In this document: in pieces, positions 15,419 to 25,583 of the stretch
Layout: each line of letters starts with the position of its first letter
How positions within the stretch are numbered: the stretch's first letter is position 1
Assembly: GCA_903994455.1 (NCBI GenBank)
Contig: CAJEXI010000024.1
Coordinates: forward strand, 1-45,241
Source: an uncultured Chlorobiaceae bacterium
Lineage (GTDB): Bacteria; Bacteroidota; Chlorobiia; Chlorobiales; Chlorobiaceae
Direction: 5' to 3'
DNA: 45,241 nucleotides
The notes under the pieces: model-generated
Database searches by the model: none
The model's input: only the letters and a program-made list of their open reading frames with translations
Told to the model about the DNA's origin: nothing
Made by a program: the position numbers and the translations under genes

Positions 15419-16612
15419 TCAGGATGAGCCAAAACTGTCGATGGTGCCTTCGCTGGTTGCGGCATCACCGGCATACAAATAGCTTACAACCTCGGCATTA
15501 CTGCGTTTTTGTTGTTCATGACCACCATACAACACCACTTTTTTTACCACACGTTCGCCAAAAATGGCTGCAACTTTGTTGAGCAGTATGAAACACTCCT
15601 GATTGATCGTCTGCGATGACTTGATTTCAAAAAGCGTTATCATGTTGCCCGCTTCCAGCAGAACATCAACTTCCAGGCCACTGCTGTCGCGATAAAAATG
15701 GAGGTTTGTCTGCAAGCCGGCATTGATGCGTGCCTTGAGCATCTCAAGAACCACCAGATTTTCAAACAGCGAGCCTCGCAAGGGATGAGCTTGCAGGTGT
15801 GATTCCTGCGTTATTCCAATCAGCCATGAGGCCAAACCTACATCGTAAAAATAGAGTTTGGGTGATTTTGTCAATCGTTTTCCGATATTGGCAAACCATG
15901 GGGGAAGTAAAAAAATAATATAAGATGCCTCAAGCAGGGTAAGCCAGCTTTTTGCCGTTACGCTCGAAACGCCAGCGTCAGCAGCAAGAGAGTGCAGGTT
16001 GAGCAGTTGTCCCACTCTTCCCGCCGCCAGACGGACAAAGTTTTCAAATTCTCGTATAAAGCGTAATTGGAGCAACTCCCGTAAATCGCGTTCAACATAA
16101 GTGGCAAAGTAATCGCCGAGCATGACTGCCGGATCAAGGTGATCGGCATAAATACGCGGATAACCACCGGTGTGCAAAAGATGATCAATGCCAGTGGGTT
16201 GCCCTGCATCGCACAGTTCGGCAACAGACAAGGGCAACAGTTTCAGCAATGCGGTTCTTCCGGCAAGCGATTGACTGATATGGCGGTTCAGCTCAAATTG
16301 ATGGCTTCCCGTCAGAATAAATTCACCAGCCGTTTTGTGTTCATCAACACGAACCTGAATCCATGAAAGCAACTCCGGCACACGCTGTATTTCATCAAGA
16401 ACGGCCCCTTTTGGAAACTGGGCCAAATATCCTGCAGGATCCTGCTGTGCAAAAATACGAATATCGGGCCGCTCCAGATTGCTGTAAGGTTTTTCAGGAA
16501 AAGCTGTTCTGCAAAGAGTCGTTTTTCCTGATTGCCTTGGTCCGGTCAGCGTTACAACCGGATATTGTGAGGCCCGACTCTGCAGGGTAGAGATGAGATG
16601 ACGCGCAATCAT
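15419..16612 (-). CDS. AAA_14/DUF4143 ATPase
   Basis: 397 residues from the ATG at 16612; three earlier codons begin with a TTG and are less likely. Walker A is LTGPRQSGKTTL at about 22–33, the Walker B-like segment AVLDEIQRVPEL lies at about 70–81, and sensor-like FILTGSHQFEL at about 97–107. The C-terminal DUF4143 part has LYFYDVGLASWLIG, LFENLVVLEM and a PD-(D/E)xK-like LEVDVLLEAGNMITLFEIKS. Such proteins are common, mobile and of unsettled role, often counted with toxin-antitoxin or defence-associated ATPases. It is convergent with the methyltransferase and lies between that gene and a copy of its end, so it was inserted here. Confidence 0.8.
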   Translation of the reverse strand: MIARHLISTLQSRASQYPVVTLTGPRQSGKTTLCRTAFPEKPYSNLERPDIRIFAQQDPAGYLAQFPKGAVLDEIQRVPELLSWIQVRVDEHKTAGEFILTGSHQFELNRHISQSLAGRTALLKLLPLSVAELCDAGQPTGIDHLLHTGGYPRIYADHLDPAVMLGDYFATYVERDLRELLQLRFIREFENFVRLAAGRVGQLLNLHSLAADAGVSSVTAKSWLTLLEASYIIFLLPPWFANIGKRLTKSPKLYFYDVGLASWLIGITQESHLQAHPLRGSLFENLVVLEMLKARINAGLQTNLHFYRDSSGLEVDVLLEAGNMITLFEIKSSQTINQECFILLNKVAAIFGERVVKKVVLYGGHEQQKRSNAEVVSYLYAGDAATSEGTIDSFGSS

Positions 16613-16752
16613 GATATGCAAGAGTAAAGTTTAACTTTAATATTGCATAAAACAGCGGAAGATTCAAAAGAATTTATAGTTATGGGGAGACTTGCCCCAA
16701 AAATGTCGTTTTGTCGTGAAGTAATAAATTAGAATGTCTAATGAGTCAACCC

Positions 16753-16800
16753 ATCTGCATCTACGGGCTCAAATGTTTCTCTGGAGACGCATCAGCTCCT
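16753..16800 (+). repeat. Echo of the methyltransferase 3' end
   Basis: TGCATCTACGGGCTCAAATG and the following bases up to about 16800 resemble 15298–15345 (TGCATCTACGCGCTCAGATG...), reading IYGLKCFSGDASAP against IYALRCFPGDEAAP. On the other strand this piece is the end of the ppx/gppA gene. It looks like the original methyltransferase end, left behind when the ATPase segment entered. Confidence 0.5.
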
Positions 16801-17707
16801 TTTGTGCCAGGCCGAAGCGCAGTCCCTGAATGCTGACATGGATCTCTCCGACACCAAGCAGCCGCATGAACTGGTGCAGAATCAGGGTTCCCATAGTGAT
16901 AACATCGGCGCGCCCGTCAGGAATCCCGAGTTCTATAATTTCCTCAAGGGTGCTCACGTTAAGCTTGTCGAGAAAGGTGCGCACATCCTGATACTGGAGC
17001 GGATAGTTGTGTACCTTCAAGGCATCGAAGTGTTTCAGCCCCTGGCTCACCTGAGCAATGGTGGTCAGCGTGCCAGCAACGCCGTAAACATGTTCCCTGC
17101 CGGCAAAAAAGGAGATAATATTTGCGGTAAAAAGCTGATTGATGTGTGCTTTGGCGGCATCAAACTCCGCTTGAGAGGGCGGGAGTGTGGAAAAAAATCG
17201 TTCAGTCAACCGCACGGAGCCGATGTCGATACTGACACTTTCCTCTATAGCTTCAAGCGAGCCCATGGAGATTTCGGTACTGCCTCCCCCGATGTCGATA
17301 ACGGTGAAGAGTTCCGGTAGCTCATTCATCCCGGCAACGGCACCGCAAAAGGTGAGTTCTGCCTCTTCGTGACCCGAGATACATTGTATGGTTACTCCTG
17401 CCGCACGCTCAACTGCGGCAATAATTTCTGTGCAGTTTTTGGCATCTCTCAGGGCGCTGGTGCCTGCGGTAATGATGGTTTCGGAGCCATGCTCATCGCT
17501 TATCCGGCGATAATCTACCATGCAGTCGATGAGTCGCTGGAGGGCCGCCTGATCGATGATTTTCTCTGCATCAACATTTTTCCCCAGCCGCAGAATGGTC
17601 TGTTTGTGGAAAACCGGCAAGATGGCCCCATTTTCCGGTTCAAGGTCGGCGATCAGCAGCAGGGCGGTGTTGGTGCCGATATCGATGCAGGAGACTCTCT
17701 TTTTCAT
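16769..17707 (-). CDS. Ppx/GppA-type exopolyphosphatase
   Basis: 312 residues from the ATG at 17707. The start is chosen because it gives MKKRVSCIDIGTNTALLLIA, the family's N-terminal ATP-clamp strand, and because the ATG overlaps the prmA stop in ATGA. Other motifs are TAGTSALRDAKN, FTVIDIGGGSTEISMG at about 136–151 (phosphate-2), and VYGVAGTLTTIAQV. Ppx/GppA proteins remove phosphate from polyphosphate or pppGpp. It lacks the C-terminal HD domain found in longer homologues; the short form is common in Bacteroidota and Chlorobi. Which substrate it uses cannot be told. Confidence 0.85.
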   Translation of the reverse strand: MKKRVSCIDIGTNTALLLIADLEPENGAILPVFHKQTILRLGKNVDAEKIIDQAALQRLIDCMVDYRRISDEHGSETIITAGTSALRDAKNCTEIIAAVERAAGVTIQCISGHEEAELTFCGAVAGMNELPELFTVIDIGGGSTEISMGSLEAIEESVSIDIGSVRLTERFFSTLPPSQAEFDAAKAHINQLFTANIISFFAGREHVYGVAGTLTTIAQVSQGLKHFDALKVHNYPLQYQDVRTFLDKLNVSTLEEIIELGIPDGRADVITMGTLILHQFMRLLGVGEIHVSIQGLRFGLAQKELMRLQRNI

Positions 17708-18570
17708 ACCGGTCGTATATAAGCTGAAAGCCACTCATCTTCGTAAATTGTCTTCACCATCTCGTAGCCAAGCTGCTTGCCCAGTTTTTTCAGCCATGGT
17801 TCGTCATAAACGAGGACACCGGAGAGGAGTACCGGGGCGGCTGGGGCGTATTTGCGAATTGCCGGAAGAATGCGGTCGATAACGTTTTTGTTGATGTTGG
17901 CCAGAATCAGGTCGTAGCCCTCTTTCAGGTTTACCACAAGATCCTCTTCGGCATCAAGAAGCTGGATGTGAATATCCGGCGCATTATTTTCTAAAATATT
18001 CTCAGCGGCATTTTCTGCGGCCCATGAGTTGTTGTCGAAGGCGAGGATGGGCAGATTGTTGCCGAGCTTGCGGGCGGCAATGGCAAGAACGCCTGTGCCA
18101 GTGCCGATATCCATGATTTTTTTATCGTTCAAATCCAGCTTTTCCATCTGTCGCAGCATCAGGCGCGTTGTGGCATGGTAGCCGGTGCCGAAAGACATTT
18201 TCGGGTTGATTTCAATGACGATCTGGCCGGGTTTTCCCTGGGTGCCTTTGTTTTTCTGCACAATGAGCAGCCGGTTGGATATCTCAATGGGTTCAAGGGT
18301 TGCCTCCCACTCCTCATTCCAGTTTCTGTCGGCAATCAGGGTTGCCTGATAGTCGGGAACTCTCCCCAGCCGCTCTTGCAACATGGTGCGGATGGCCTGC
18401 TCTTTTTCAGAATTCCATTCCGATTCAGGCAGATAGGCGAGCAGTTGGTGATCCTCTTCAAGAAAAGATTCTATCCCCTCACCAGCAAGCAGGGCAATGC
18501 AGAGTTCGTGGATGTCGGCATCAAGGTCAAAGGCCAGTTCAAATGAGTTGTTCAATCCGGGTTGCGGCAT
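17704..18570 (-). CDS. prmA: Ribosomal protein L11 methyltransferase
   Basis: 288 residues. The N-terminal half shows the substrate-recognition domain (ESFLEEDHQLLAYLPESEW), and the C-terminal SAM domain has MSFGTGYHATTRLML, IMDIGTGTGVLAIAARKLG and the motif DLILANINKNVI (NPPY-like N-x-N). The enzyme methylates amino groups of ribosomal protein L11. The 3' end overlaps the ppx/gppA start by 4 bases, so the two are translated together. Confidence 0.92.
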   Translation of the reverse strand: MPQPGLNNSFELAFDLDADIHELCIALLAGEGIESFLEEDHQLLAYLPESEWNSEKEQAIRTMLQERLGRVPDYQATLIADRNWNEEWEATLEPIEISNRLLIVQKNKGTQGKPGQIVIEINPKMSFGTGYHATTRLMLRQMEKLDLNDKKIMDIGTGTGVLAIAARKLGNNLPILAFDNNSWAAENAAENILENNAPDIHIQLLDAEEDLVVNLKEGYDLILANINKNVIDRILPAIRKYAPAAPVLLSGVLVYDEPWLKKLGKQLGYEMVKTIYEDEWLSAYIRPV

Positions 18571-18625
18571 AAAATGGGGTTAAGGTTGTAGAGGCCAATA
18601 TAGCTATTTCCCGAAGCAAAACAGC

Positions 18626-19204
18626 TCACTCAGCCGTTATGATACGTTCTCCAAAGGCATAACGGGTGCGATAATAGGGCTCAAACAGCTCGTCCACTCT
18701 CACTCCGCTTCGTGCTGCATGGGTAAAGCGATGGCGGTCGGTCATAATGCCGACATGGTCGATGTTGTTGCCGTCAATGCTGAAAAAGACGAGGTCGCCG
18801 CGTCTCAGGTTACTTTCCGGCACCACACTGCCGAGCAGGGCAAGTTCTCCGGTAGTGCGCGGGAGAATCATCCGAAACTGTTGCTTGTAGAGATATTGCA
18901 CGAACCCGGAGCAGTCGAAGCCGTCAGGGGTGCCGCCACCAGACCGATATGGAGTGCCGAGGAGTTCCTCAATGAAGGGAAAAAGGCGCTCGAATGTTCG
19001 TTCTGATACCTTCAGCGGAAGGGGTTTGATGATTGCGGGGCCGCCTCGTTCAGCCATACAGGAGATATGCGTTTTTCTCTTTTTTAAACTATATTTAGAC
19101 TGGAGGTTATATCCTGCTCCTGTCCTGAAACTCTGACAACTGCTCAGACCAAATAGTGTCAGCGCAATGAGTGGGAGGAGGAGCGATGTTTTGGAGAGTT
19201 TCAT
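18626..19204 (-). CDS. NlpC/P60 cell-wall peptidase lipoprotein
   Basis: 192 residues from the ATG at 19204, picked because it gives a classic lipoprotein signal (MKLSKTSLLLPLIALTLFGL, then SSC as the lipobox). The NlpC/P60 catalytic domain follows: LLGTPYRSGGGTPDGFDCSG has the nucleophile Cys, RRGDLVFFS, then DHVGIMTDRHRFTHAA with the catalytic His. Such enzymes cut peptide stems of peptidoglycan (often D-Glu–diaminopimelate bonds) and would sit on a membrane facing the periplasm. It is divergent from lysC; the intervening ~180 bases should hold promoters for both. Confidence 0.88.
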   Translation of the reverse strand: MKLSKTSLLLPLIALTLFGLSSCQSFRTGAGYNLQSKYSLKKRKTHISCMAERGGPAIIKPLPLKVSERTFERLFPFIEELLGTPYRSGGGTPDGFDCSGFVQYLYKQQFRMILPRTTGELALLGSVVPESNLRRGDLVFFSIDGNNIDHVGIMTDRHRFTHAARSGVRVDELFEPYYRTRYAFGERIITAE

Positions 19205-19385
19205 GGAATGATACCACGAAGCATTAAAAATGGTTTTGGATTTCATGGGAAACAGCTCAGAAGAAGCTTTTTTCTGCAAGAAGACCAACTTTCGGTTACA
19301 GATAGCCATCAGGAGGAGGAGTCCGGTTTTGGTGGAGGACGACAGTGGATAAAGATAACAGTTAACTCACAGGTTTAAAAGAGAT

Positions 19386-20801
19386 ATGGCGGTGATGAAA
19401 TTCGGCGGGACTTCCGTAGGGACGGCCCAGGCTATGCAACAGGCTATTTCCATTGTTGCGCGGGAAGAGAAAAAGGGCACTCCGCTTGTGGTGCTGAGCG
19501 CGTGCAGCGGCATTACCAACAAGCTGGTTCATATTGCTGATGCCGCAGGGCGCAGCGCTCTTGATGAGGCGATGGCGCTTGCCGGTGAGGTGCGCAGCTT
19601 CCATCTCAAGCTTGTTGATGAGCTGATCAAGAATGCCGCTCTGAAGGTGGGGCTTGCAAACACTGTCGAGCAGCTTGCCGCTCGTCTTGAGCTGCTGATC
19701 AAGGGCGTTGATATTGTGGGCGAGCTGACTGAGCGTTCGAGGGATATGTTCTGCTCATTCGGCGAACTCTTTTCAACGACTGTTTTTGCTGCTGCAATGA
19801 AGGAGCTGGGGCATAATGTTGCCTGGGTGGATATCCGCATGGTGATGATTACCGACGACAATTTCGGTTCTGCCCGCCCGCTTGATGAGGTGTGCGAAGC
19901 AAAGGTGAACCAGATTATCCGTCCCCTGCTTGCGAAGGGAACAACGGTTGTCACCCAGGGTTACATCGGCGCAACAAAAGATGGCAGGACGACGACGCTT
20001 GGCCGTGGCGGTTCCGACTTTTCGGCAGCACTGCTTGGTGCATGGCTTAACGATACGTCGATACAGATTTGGACTGATGTTGATGGTGTCATGACCACCG
20101 ATCCGCGTCTTGTACCTGAAGCGCGGAGTATCAGGGTTATGACATTTTCTGAGGCGGCGGAACTTGCCTATCTTGGAGCCAAGGTGCTCCATCCCGATAC
20201 GATTGCGCCTGCCGTGCAGAAAAATATTCCTGTTTATGTGTTGAATGCACTGCACCCCGATGCCAAGGGCACCATTATCACCAATGATCCCGAACGGCTT
20301 TCCGGCATGAGTTACGAGGGGCTGGTCAAGTCCATTGCTGTCAAAAAGAGTCAGTGCATTATCAATGTTCGCTCGAACCGCATGATGGGACGACACGGAT
20401 TTATGAACGAGCTTTTCGATCTCTTTGCTCGTTACGGGGTCTCCGTGGAGATGATTTCAACCAGCGAGGTATCGGTATCGCTTACGGTTGACGACAAGAG
20501 TTTCAGTAACGAGCTGATTCATGATCTCAAAACTCTTGGTGAGGTTGAAATTGAGCATAACGTTGCAACCATCAGTGTTGTCGGCGACAATCTCCGTATG
20601 TCGCGTGGTGTTGCGGGCCGAATTTTCAGCGCTTTGAAAAATGTCAATCTCAGGATGATCTCCCAGGGGGCATCAGAGATTAATGTTGGTTTTGTTGTTG
20701 AAGAACCGGAGGTTGCAACTGCGGTCAACAATCTCCACAAGGAGTTTTTCTCGGCTCCCGGGGATCATGCAATTTTTGAAACACCGGCAGGAGCACTATA
20801 A
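19386..20801 (+). CDS. lysC: Aspartate kinase (monofunctional)
   Basis: 471 residues. Start [17 protein letters not shown] gives the KFGGTS ATP-binding strand; [14 protein letters not shown] and [19 protein letters not shown] (the RGGSD substrate loop) follow. Two ACT domains lie in the last ~170 residues ([20 protein letters not shown] and [20 protein letters not shown]), used for feedback control by lysine or threonine. It makes aspartyl phosphate, the entry point to Lys, Met, Thr and diaminopimelate. A purine-rich AAAAGAG precedes the ATG closely. Confidence 0.93.
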   Translation: MAVMKFGGTSVGTAQAMQQAISIVAREEKKGTPLVVLSACSGITNKLVHIADAAGRSALDEAMALAGEVRSFHLKLVDELIKNAALKVGLANTVEQLAARLELLIKGVDIVGELTERSRDMFCSFGELFSTTVFAAAMKELGHNVAWVDIRMVMITDDNFGSARPLDEVCEAKVNQIIRPLLAKGTTVVTQGYIGATKDGRTTTLGRGGSDFSAALLGAWLNDTSIQIWTDVDGVMTTDPRLVPEARSIRVMTFSEAAELAYLGAKVLHPDTIAPAVQKNIPVYVLNALHPDAKGTIITNDPERLSGMSYEGLVKSIAVKKSQCIINVRSNRMMGRHGFMNELFDLFARYGVSVEMISTSEVSVSLTVDDKSFSNELIHDLKTLGEVEIEHNVATISVVGDNLRMSRGVAGRIFSALKNVNLRMISQGASEINVGFVVEEPEVATAVNNLHKEFFSAPGDHAIFETPAGAL

Positions 20802-20842
20802 TATAAAAGCTATAACCAAAAAATATAAAAGAGGTAACAGGC

Positions 20843-21832
20843 ATGGACTATAAAAAGGCCGGAGTTGATATCAGTGCGGGTGAGGAATTTGTTCGCATGA
20901 TCAAGCCACAGGTGCGCCAGACCTTTACGCCAGGGGTCATCACTGATATAGGCGCTTTCGGAGGTTTTTTTCTGCCCGATTTCTCTCTCTACAAAAAGCC
21001 GGTGCTGGTCAGCAGCATTGACGGGGTCGGCACCAAACTCAAGATAGCCATTGAGCTTGGCCAGTACGATACCGTCGGTTCCTGCCTGGTCAACCATTGT
21101 GTCAACGATATTCTTGTCTGCGGAGCAAAGCCGCTCTTTTTTCTTGATTACTATGCCTGTGGCAAACTGACACCCGAGATTGCCGCAGCGGTGGTGACGG
21201 GGATGGTGAATGCCTGCCGTGAAAATGGCTGTGCGCTGATTGGCGGCGAAACTGCCGAGATGCCCGGCCTCTATCAGGAGAAGGATTTTGATCTTGCAGG
21301 TTCTATTGTCGGGGTTGTTGATCATGAAAAAATCATTAACGGCACTGCTGTCAGCGAGGGTGATGTGCTGATCGGGCTTCCATCGACCGGCCTGCACACC
21401 AACGGCTACTCTCTGGCAAGAAAAGTGCTTGATGGCAGGATGCACCAAACGTTTCCGGGTCTTGAGGGAACAGTCGGCCAGGCGCTTCTGAAGGTTCATC
21501 GCTCCTATCTCTCTGTTATTGCGCCGTTCCTTGGTTCGCCTGATATCAGGGGGCTGTCGCATATTACCGGGGGCGGTCTTATGGGCAACACCATGCGCAT
21601 TGTGCCTGATGGCTTGACGCTTGATGTTGAGTGGAATTCCTGGCCGGAACCGCTCATTTTTGATATCATTCGCAAGGAAGGTCAGGTGCCGGAAGAGGAT
21701 ATGAGAAGAACCTTTAACCTCGGTGTGGGATTAGTGCTGATTGTTGAAAAAAATGCGGCAGAGAAGGTGCTCGCGGCCTTGAAATCTCAGGGGGAAAATG
21801 CGTACATTATTGGAAAGGTATCCCTAACCTGA
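20843..21832 (+). CDS. purM: Phosphoribosylformylglycinamidine cyclo-ligase (AIR synthetase)
   Basis: 329 residues with [70 protein letters not shown] and [10 protein letters not shown]: the full PurM pattern with the ATP-binding glycine loops. It closes the imidazole ring in purine synthesis. AAAAGAGG about ten bases before the ATG is a good ribosome site. It follows lysC by 41 bases and precedes plsY by 15, suggesting one transcript lysC-purM-plsY-gpsA. Confidence 0.95.
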   Translation: MDYKKAGVDISAGEEFVRMIKPQVRQTFTPGVITDIGAFGGFFLPDFSLYKKPVLVSSIDGVGTKLKIAIELGQYDTVGSCLVNHCVNDILVCGAKPLFFLDYYACGKLTPEIAAAVVTGMVNACRENGCALIGGETAEMPGLYQEKDFDLAGSIVGVVDHEKIINGTAVSEGDVLIGLPSTGLHTNGYSLARKVLDGRMHQTFPGLEGTVGQALLKVHRSYLSVIAPFLGSPDIRGLSHITGGGLMGNTMRIVPDGLTLDVEWNSWPEPLIFDIIRKEGQVPEEDMRRTFNLGVGLVLIVEKNAAEKVLAALKSQGENAYIIGKVSLT

Positions 21833-21847
21833 TAATCGGAAAAGTTT

Positions 21848-22555
21848 ATGATGACGTTACTGGCCATTTTGGCGGTGAGCTATGTTATCGGCTCTATTCC
21901 TACCAGTCTTATGGCGGGAAAAATGCTCAAGGGGATTGACATTCGGGACTTCGGCAGTGGCAATGCCGGAGGGACCAATGCCTTCAGGGTGCTTGGTTGG
22001 AAGCCAGGGCTTATTGTAACGCTTATTGACATTATCAAGGGCATTGTTGCCGCAGCCGGTGTTGTTGCCTTTTTTCGCTATCATCCAATAGGTGCATTTC
22101 CTGACATCAATGAGGTTGCCCTGCGGCTTCTTGCTGGCATGAGTGCTGTCATTGGTCATGTTTTTACTCTTTTTGCCGGTTTCAAGGGTGGAAAGGGTGT
22201 CAGTACGGCGGCCGGTATGCTGATCGGCATTGCCCCTGTCAGCATGTTGATGGTTGTCGGGATTTTTCTTTTGACCGTCTATCTTTCGCGGCATGTTTCT
22301 GTCGCATCCATGCTTGCGGCAATTGCTTTTCCCCTTATTATTGCGGTTCGGAAATACATTTTTGAACTTGGCGGAGGGCTTGACTATTATGTTAAACTGT
22401 TTGGTTCGCAACTCTTCTTTCATGACAGCCTCGACTATCACCTCATGATTTTTGGGCTTGTTGTGGCGCTTGCCATTCTCTACACGCATCGGTCCAATAT
22501 CAGGCGACTGATTTCAGGGACAGAGAGCCGTGTGACCTTTGGAAAACATTCGTAA
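21848..22555 (+). CDS. plsY: Glycerol-3-phosphate acyltransferase PlsY
   Basis: 235 residues of a five-to-seven-helix membrane enzyme. The conserved loops are visible: [35 protein letters not shown] (the first substrate loop), [20 protein letters not shown] (the GGKG loop) and [13 protein letters not shown] near the end. It moves acyl groups from acyl-phosphate to glycerol-3-phosphate, the first step of phospholipid synthesis, and directly precedes gpsA, which supplies that glycerol-3-phosphate. A GGAAAAG ribosome site lies before the ATG. Confidence 0.95.
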   Translation: MMTLLAILAVSYVIGSIPTSLMAGKMLKGIDIRDFGSGNAGGTNAFRVLGWKPGLIVTLIDIIKGIVAAAGVVAFFRYHPIGAFPDINEVALRLLAGMSAVIGHVFTLFAGFKGGKGVSTAAGMLIGIAPVSMLMVVGIFLLTVYLSRHVSVASMLAAIAFPLIIAVRKYIFELGGGLDYYVKLFGSQLFFHDSLDYHLMIFGLVVALAILYTHRSNIRRLISGTESRVTFGKHS

Positions 22556-22570
22556 GGCTGTGACATCGTG

Positions 22571-23572
22571 ATGAATATTGCCGTACTTGGGGCTGGAAGC
22601 TGGGGAACAACTCTTGCGGTGCTTCTTGCAAAAAAGGGGTATCAGGTTCGTTTGTGGGCTCACCACCCTGAATTTGCCGCAAAGCTTGAGGCTGAACGTG
22701 AGAACCGTCGCTACCTCAAAGGAGTTCATTTCCCTGAAACATTGCAGGTTGTTGCCCGTTTGCGTGATCTTGTTTCATGGTCTCAGATGATTGTTACCGC
22801 TGTGCCCTCGCAGGCTCTCCGTGAAACGCTCGCCGGGTTCAGCGATATTGCGCTTGACGGCAAAATTCTGGTTAATGTTGCCAAGGGGATTGAGACAGGT
22901 ACGGGCAAACGCATGTCGGAAGTGCTGCTTGAGGTGCTTCCGGGTCTGCGTTCCACACAGGTTGTTGCGCTCTATGGCCCAAGCCATGCCGAAGAGGTCT
23001 CAAAAGAGCAGCCTACTACCGTTGTTGCCTCCTCCCCTTCGCTTTCGACCGCCAAAAAAGTTCAGGAGATTTTTCATACCAGTATGTTACGCGTCTATGT
23101 CAATACCGATATTATCGGGGTTGAAATCGCCGGTTCAGTCAAGAACATTATCGCCATTGCTGCGGGTATTTCGGATGGCATAGGATTTGGCGATAATGCC
23201 AAGGCTGCCATTATCACTCGGGGACTTGCTGAAATGTCAAGACTTTGCATCAAACTCGGGGGCGAGGCGGTTACCATCTCCGGTCTTGCAGGGATTGGTG
23301 ATTTGGTTGTTACCTGTTTAAGCCGCCACAGCCGCAACCGCTCTGTTGGTGAGCAGATTGGCCGTGGCCGTTCGCTCGACGAGGTTGTCAGCTCCATGAA
23401 CATGGTGGCCGAAGGGGTTCACACCTCCAGAGCGGTTTATGAACTGAGCAGGGCCGTTGGAGTCGAAATGCCTATTACAAAGGCAGTATACCAGATGCTT
23501 TTCGACGCAAAACCCGCGCAGCAGGCAATATTAGAGCTGATGACACGCGATCCCAAACAGGAGCGGGATTAA
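22571..23572 (+). CDS. gpsA: Glycerol-3-phosphate dehydrogenase [NAD(P)+]
   Basis: 333 residues from the ATG at 22571; a GTG one codon earlier is possible. N-terminal dinucleotide fold [20 protein letters not shown], then [17 protein letters not shown], the catalytic-lysine segment [19 protein letters not shown], and [20 protein letters not shown]. It reduces dihydroxyacetone phosphate to glycerol-3-phosphate for PlsY just upstream, a functional pair. Its stop lies 4 bases from the stop of the convergent sixA-like gene. Confidence 0.95.
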   Translation: MNIAVLGAGSWGTTLAVLLAKKGYQVRLWAHHPEFAAKLEAERENRRYLKGVHFPETLQVVARLRDLVSWSQMIVTAVPSQALRETLAGFSDIALDGKILVNVAKGIETGTGKRMSEVLLEVLPGLRSTQVVALYGPSHAEEVSKEQPTTVVASSPSLSTAKKVQEIFHTSMLRVYVNTDIIGVEIAGSVKNIIAIAAGISDGIGFGDNAKAAIITRGLAEMSRLCIKLGGEAVTISGLAGIGDLVVTCLSRHSRNRSVGEQIGRGRSLDEVVSSMNMVAEGVHTSRAVYELSRAVGVEMPITKAVYQMLFDAKPAQQAILELMTRDPKQERD

Positions 23573-23576
23573 CCCC

Positions 23577-24065
23577 TTACTGATGCTTTTTGGGGAAGTC
23601 GTACCAGACCTGCCTGCCAGTTTCAGCTTTTGCTGCACTCCAGGATTTTATATCCAGATCAATCTGGACAACCGCGCAGGTTGCCAGCGAGTCGATTCTA
23701 CCTCCGGAAAGCAGGTTTGAAAATGCTGTCATGGTCGGATTATGACCGAAGAGCATTGCCGTTGAGCAGTTATCAGAGATCTGCTGGACTATTTTCAGCA
23801 GACGTCCTGCGCCTCCCTCGTAGACTTCAATTCGCCTCTCGATTTGCTCTTTCGGGTAGCCGAGAATGTCGCAGAAGATCTCTGCCGTGGCGAGTGCCCG
23901 GATTGCGGGGCTTGCAATGACAAGATCCGGCGACACACTCTTCTCCTCCAGCAGTTCAGCCATAAAATGCGCAGCTTTCAGTCCCGCTTCGTTGAGATTC
24001 CGGTCAAAATCGCCTGAAGGTGCGCTGCCTGCTTTGGCGTGACGGACAAGATAGATGGTTTTCAT
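23577..24065 (-). CDS. SixA-type histidine phosphatase
   Basis: 162 residues. The N-terminal RHG motif is IYLVRHAKAGSAPSGDFDR with the phospho-accepting His, then the partner residues in VIASPAIRALATAEIF and the late MLFGHNPTMTAFSNLL with the second His. This is the short SixA form of the histidine phosphatase superfamily. SixA itself removes phosphate from His in phosphorelays; other members act on small molecules, so the substrate is open. Confidence 0.82.
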   Translation of the reverse strand: MKTIYLVRHAKAGSAPSGDFDRNLNEAGLKAAHFMAELLEEKSVSPDLVIASPAIRALATAEIFCDILGYPKEQIERRIEVYEGGAGRLLKIVQQISDNCSTAMLFGHNPTMTAFSNLLSGGRIDSLATCAVVQIDLDIKSWSAAKAETGRQVWYDFPKKHQ

Positions 24066-24144
24066 GGATAAGAAATTATTTTATCAGGAAGATGGAAGTG
24101 ACCTGTGAACAAGATTAAACTGCCGCAAAACAGCCACACCCTTT

Positions 24145-25464
24145 TCATGAGGCGTTCATAACGGTCAGTTCATCGCCCGACATACCGATCGCAACTTCCG
24201 CACCCTCCTGCACTTTTCCGGAAAGGATGAGTTCTGAAATTTTGTTGGTGATCTTGCGCTGCATGACCCTTTTGAGTGGCCGTGCTCCAAAGGCGGGATC
24301 AAAACCAGCGTTGGAGAGCCAGGCAATCGCGGCCTCAGAAATGGTAAGGCTGATACGCTGCCGCATAGCCGCCGCCCTGATGTGGTCGAACTGAATAAGG
24401 ACAATTTTTTTCAGCTCTTCTCTTGTGAGAGGCGTGAAGAGAATAACCTCGTCAATCCGGTTGAGAAACTCGGGCCGTACCTTTTGTTTCAGCAACAGGA
24501 AGAGCTTTTCCTGCAAGCCTGAAAGTACCGATTCACGGTTCGCCCCCTCCAGCCTCTCCATTTCAGACTGGATAAGCTGTGCGCCGATGTTGCTCGTCAT
24601 GATAATGATCGTGTTTTTGAAGTTGACCGTACGCCCTTTACTGTCGGTCAGACGTCCATCGTCAAGAATCTGCAAAAGAATGTTAAAAACGTCAGGGTGT
24701 GCTTTCTCGATTTCGTCGAGCAACACCACCGAAAATGGTTTGCGCCTGACCGCTTCGGTAAGCTGTCCGCCCTCTTCATAGCCGACATAGCCGGGAGGAG
24801 CGCCAACAAGGCGGCTGACGTTATGCGCCTCCATGTATTCGCTCATGTCGATGCGTATCATGGCCTCTTCGTCATCAAACAGATAGTCAGCAAGGGTGCG
24901 GGCCAGTTCAGTTTTTCCGACACCGGTTGGGCCCAGAAAGATAAAGGAACCTATCGGACGCTTGTCATCGCCCATGCCTGCCCGCGAGCGTTTGACCGCC
25001 TCACTGACGGCGGTGACTGCCTCTTCCTGCCCGATCACCCGTTTATGCAGCTCCCCTTCGATAAGCAGGAGCTTCTGCCGCTCTGATTGCAGCATCTTGC
25101 TGAGCGGTATGCCTGTCCATTTGGAGACGATATCGGCAATGTCCTCCGCATCGATCTCCTCTTTCATGATCAGATCGCCGGAAGTTTTTTTTTCTTCAAT
25201 TTTTTTGCGGTTCTCTTCAAGTTGCCGCTCAATGGCCACCGTTTTTCCGTAGCGAATCTCCGCAACCTTGCCGTAGTCACCCTGGCGCTCAAACTCCTCG
25301 GCCTGCACCCTGAGTTGCTCAATCTGCGATTTCAGGTCTCGCGAAGACTGTATTAACTCCTTTTCGCTTTCCCACTTGGCCTTTATGACGGTCTGTTCCT
25401 CAACAAGATTTGCGAGCTGTTTTTCTATCTCCTCCAACCGTTGTTTCGTGTCAGCAATACTCAT
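24145..25464 (-). CDS. Short ClpB-like AAA+ ATPase (middle domain + second ATPase domain only)
   Basis: 439 residues against about 860 for ClpB. The N-terminus is coiled coil (residues 1–95, as in the ClpB middle domain, e.g. [20 protein letters not shown]), followed by [20 protein letters not shown] and the NBD2 ATPase: Walker [14 protein letters not shown] (178–185 core), pore-loop-like [14 protein letters not shown], Walker [16 protein letters not shown] (~246–260), and the [11 protein letters not shown] arginine finger. The N-domain and NBD1 are absent, and the gene has its own ATG with no trace of them upstream. I recall that green sulfur bacteria have such a second, short ClpB gene; if so it is a lineage-specific paralogue and not a broken gene. 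Confidence 0.85.
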   Translation of the reverse strand: MSIADTKQRLEEIEKQLANLVEEQTVIKAKWESEKELIQSSRDLKSQIEQLRVQAEEFERQGDYGKVAEIRYGKTVAIERQLEENRKKIEEKKTSGDLIMKEEIDAEDIADIVSKWTGIPLSKMLQSERQKLLLIEGELHKRVIGQEEAVTAVSEAVKRSRAGMGDDKRPIGSFIFLGPTGVGKTELARTLADYLFDDEEAMIRIDMSEYMEAHNVSRLVGAPPGYVGYEEGGQLTEAVRRKPFSVVLLDEIEKAHPDVFNILLQILDDGRLTDSKGRTVNFKNTIIIMTSNIGAQLIQSEMERLEGANRESVLSGLQEKLFLLLKQKVRPEFLNRIDEVILFTPLTREELKKIVLIQFDHIRAAAMRQRISLTISEAAIAWLSNAGFDPAFGARPLKRVMQRKITNKISELILSGKVQEGAEVAIGMSGDELTVMNAS

Positions 25465-25583
25465 GGTTATTAACGTTTGATTACGGAGTGTGAATAAGAA
25501 TTATTGTTGTAAATTTAAGGCTTAAAACATGAATGCCATAACAGGAATTCACTTTAACCGATAAATAGATAACGGATAACAAC

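Noticed and set aside
19773..20396. A 207-residue open frame on the minus strand
   Set aside because: Antisense to lysC; no supporting motif.
20810..21562. A 250-residue open frame on the minus strand
   Set aside because: Antisense to purM, with no motifs; a shadow of a clear core gene.
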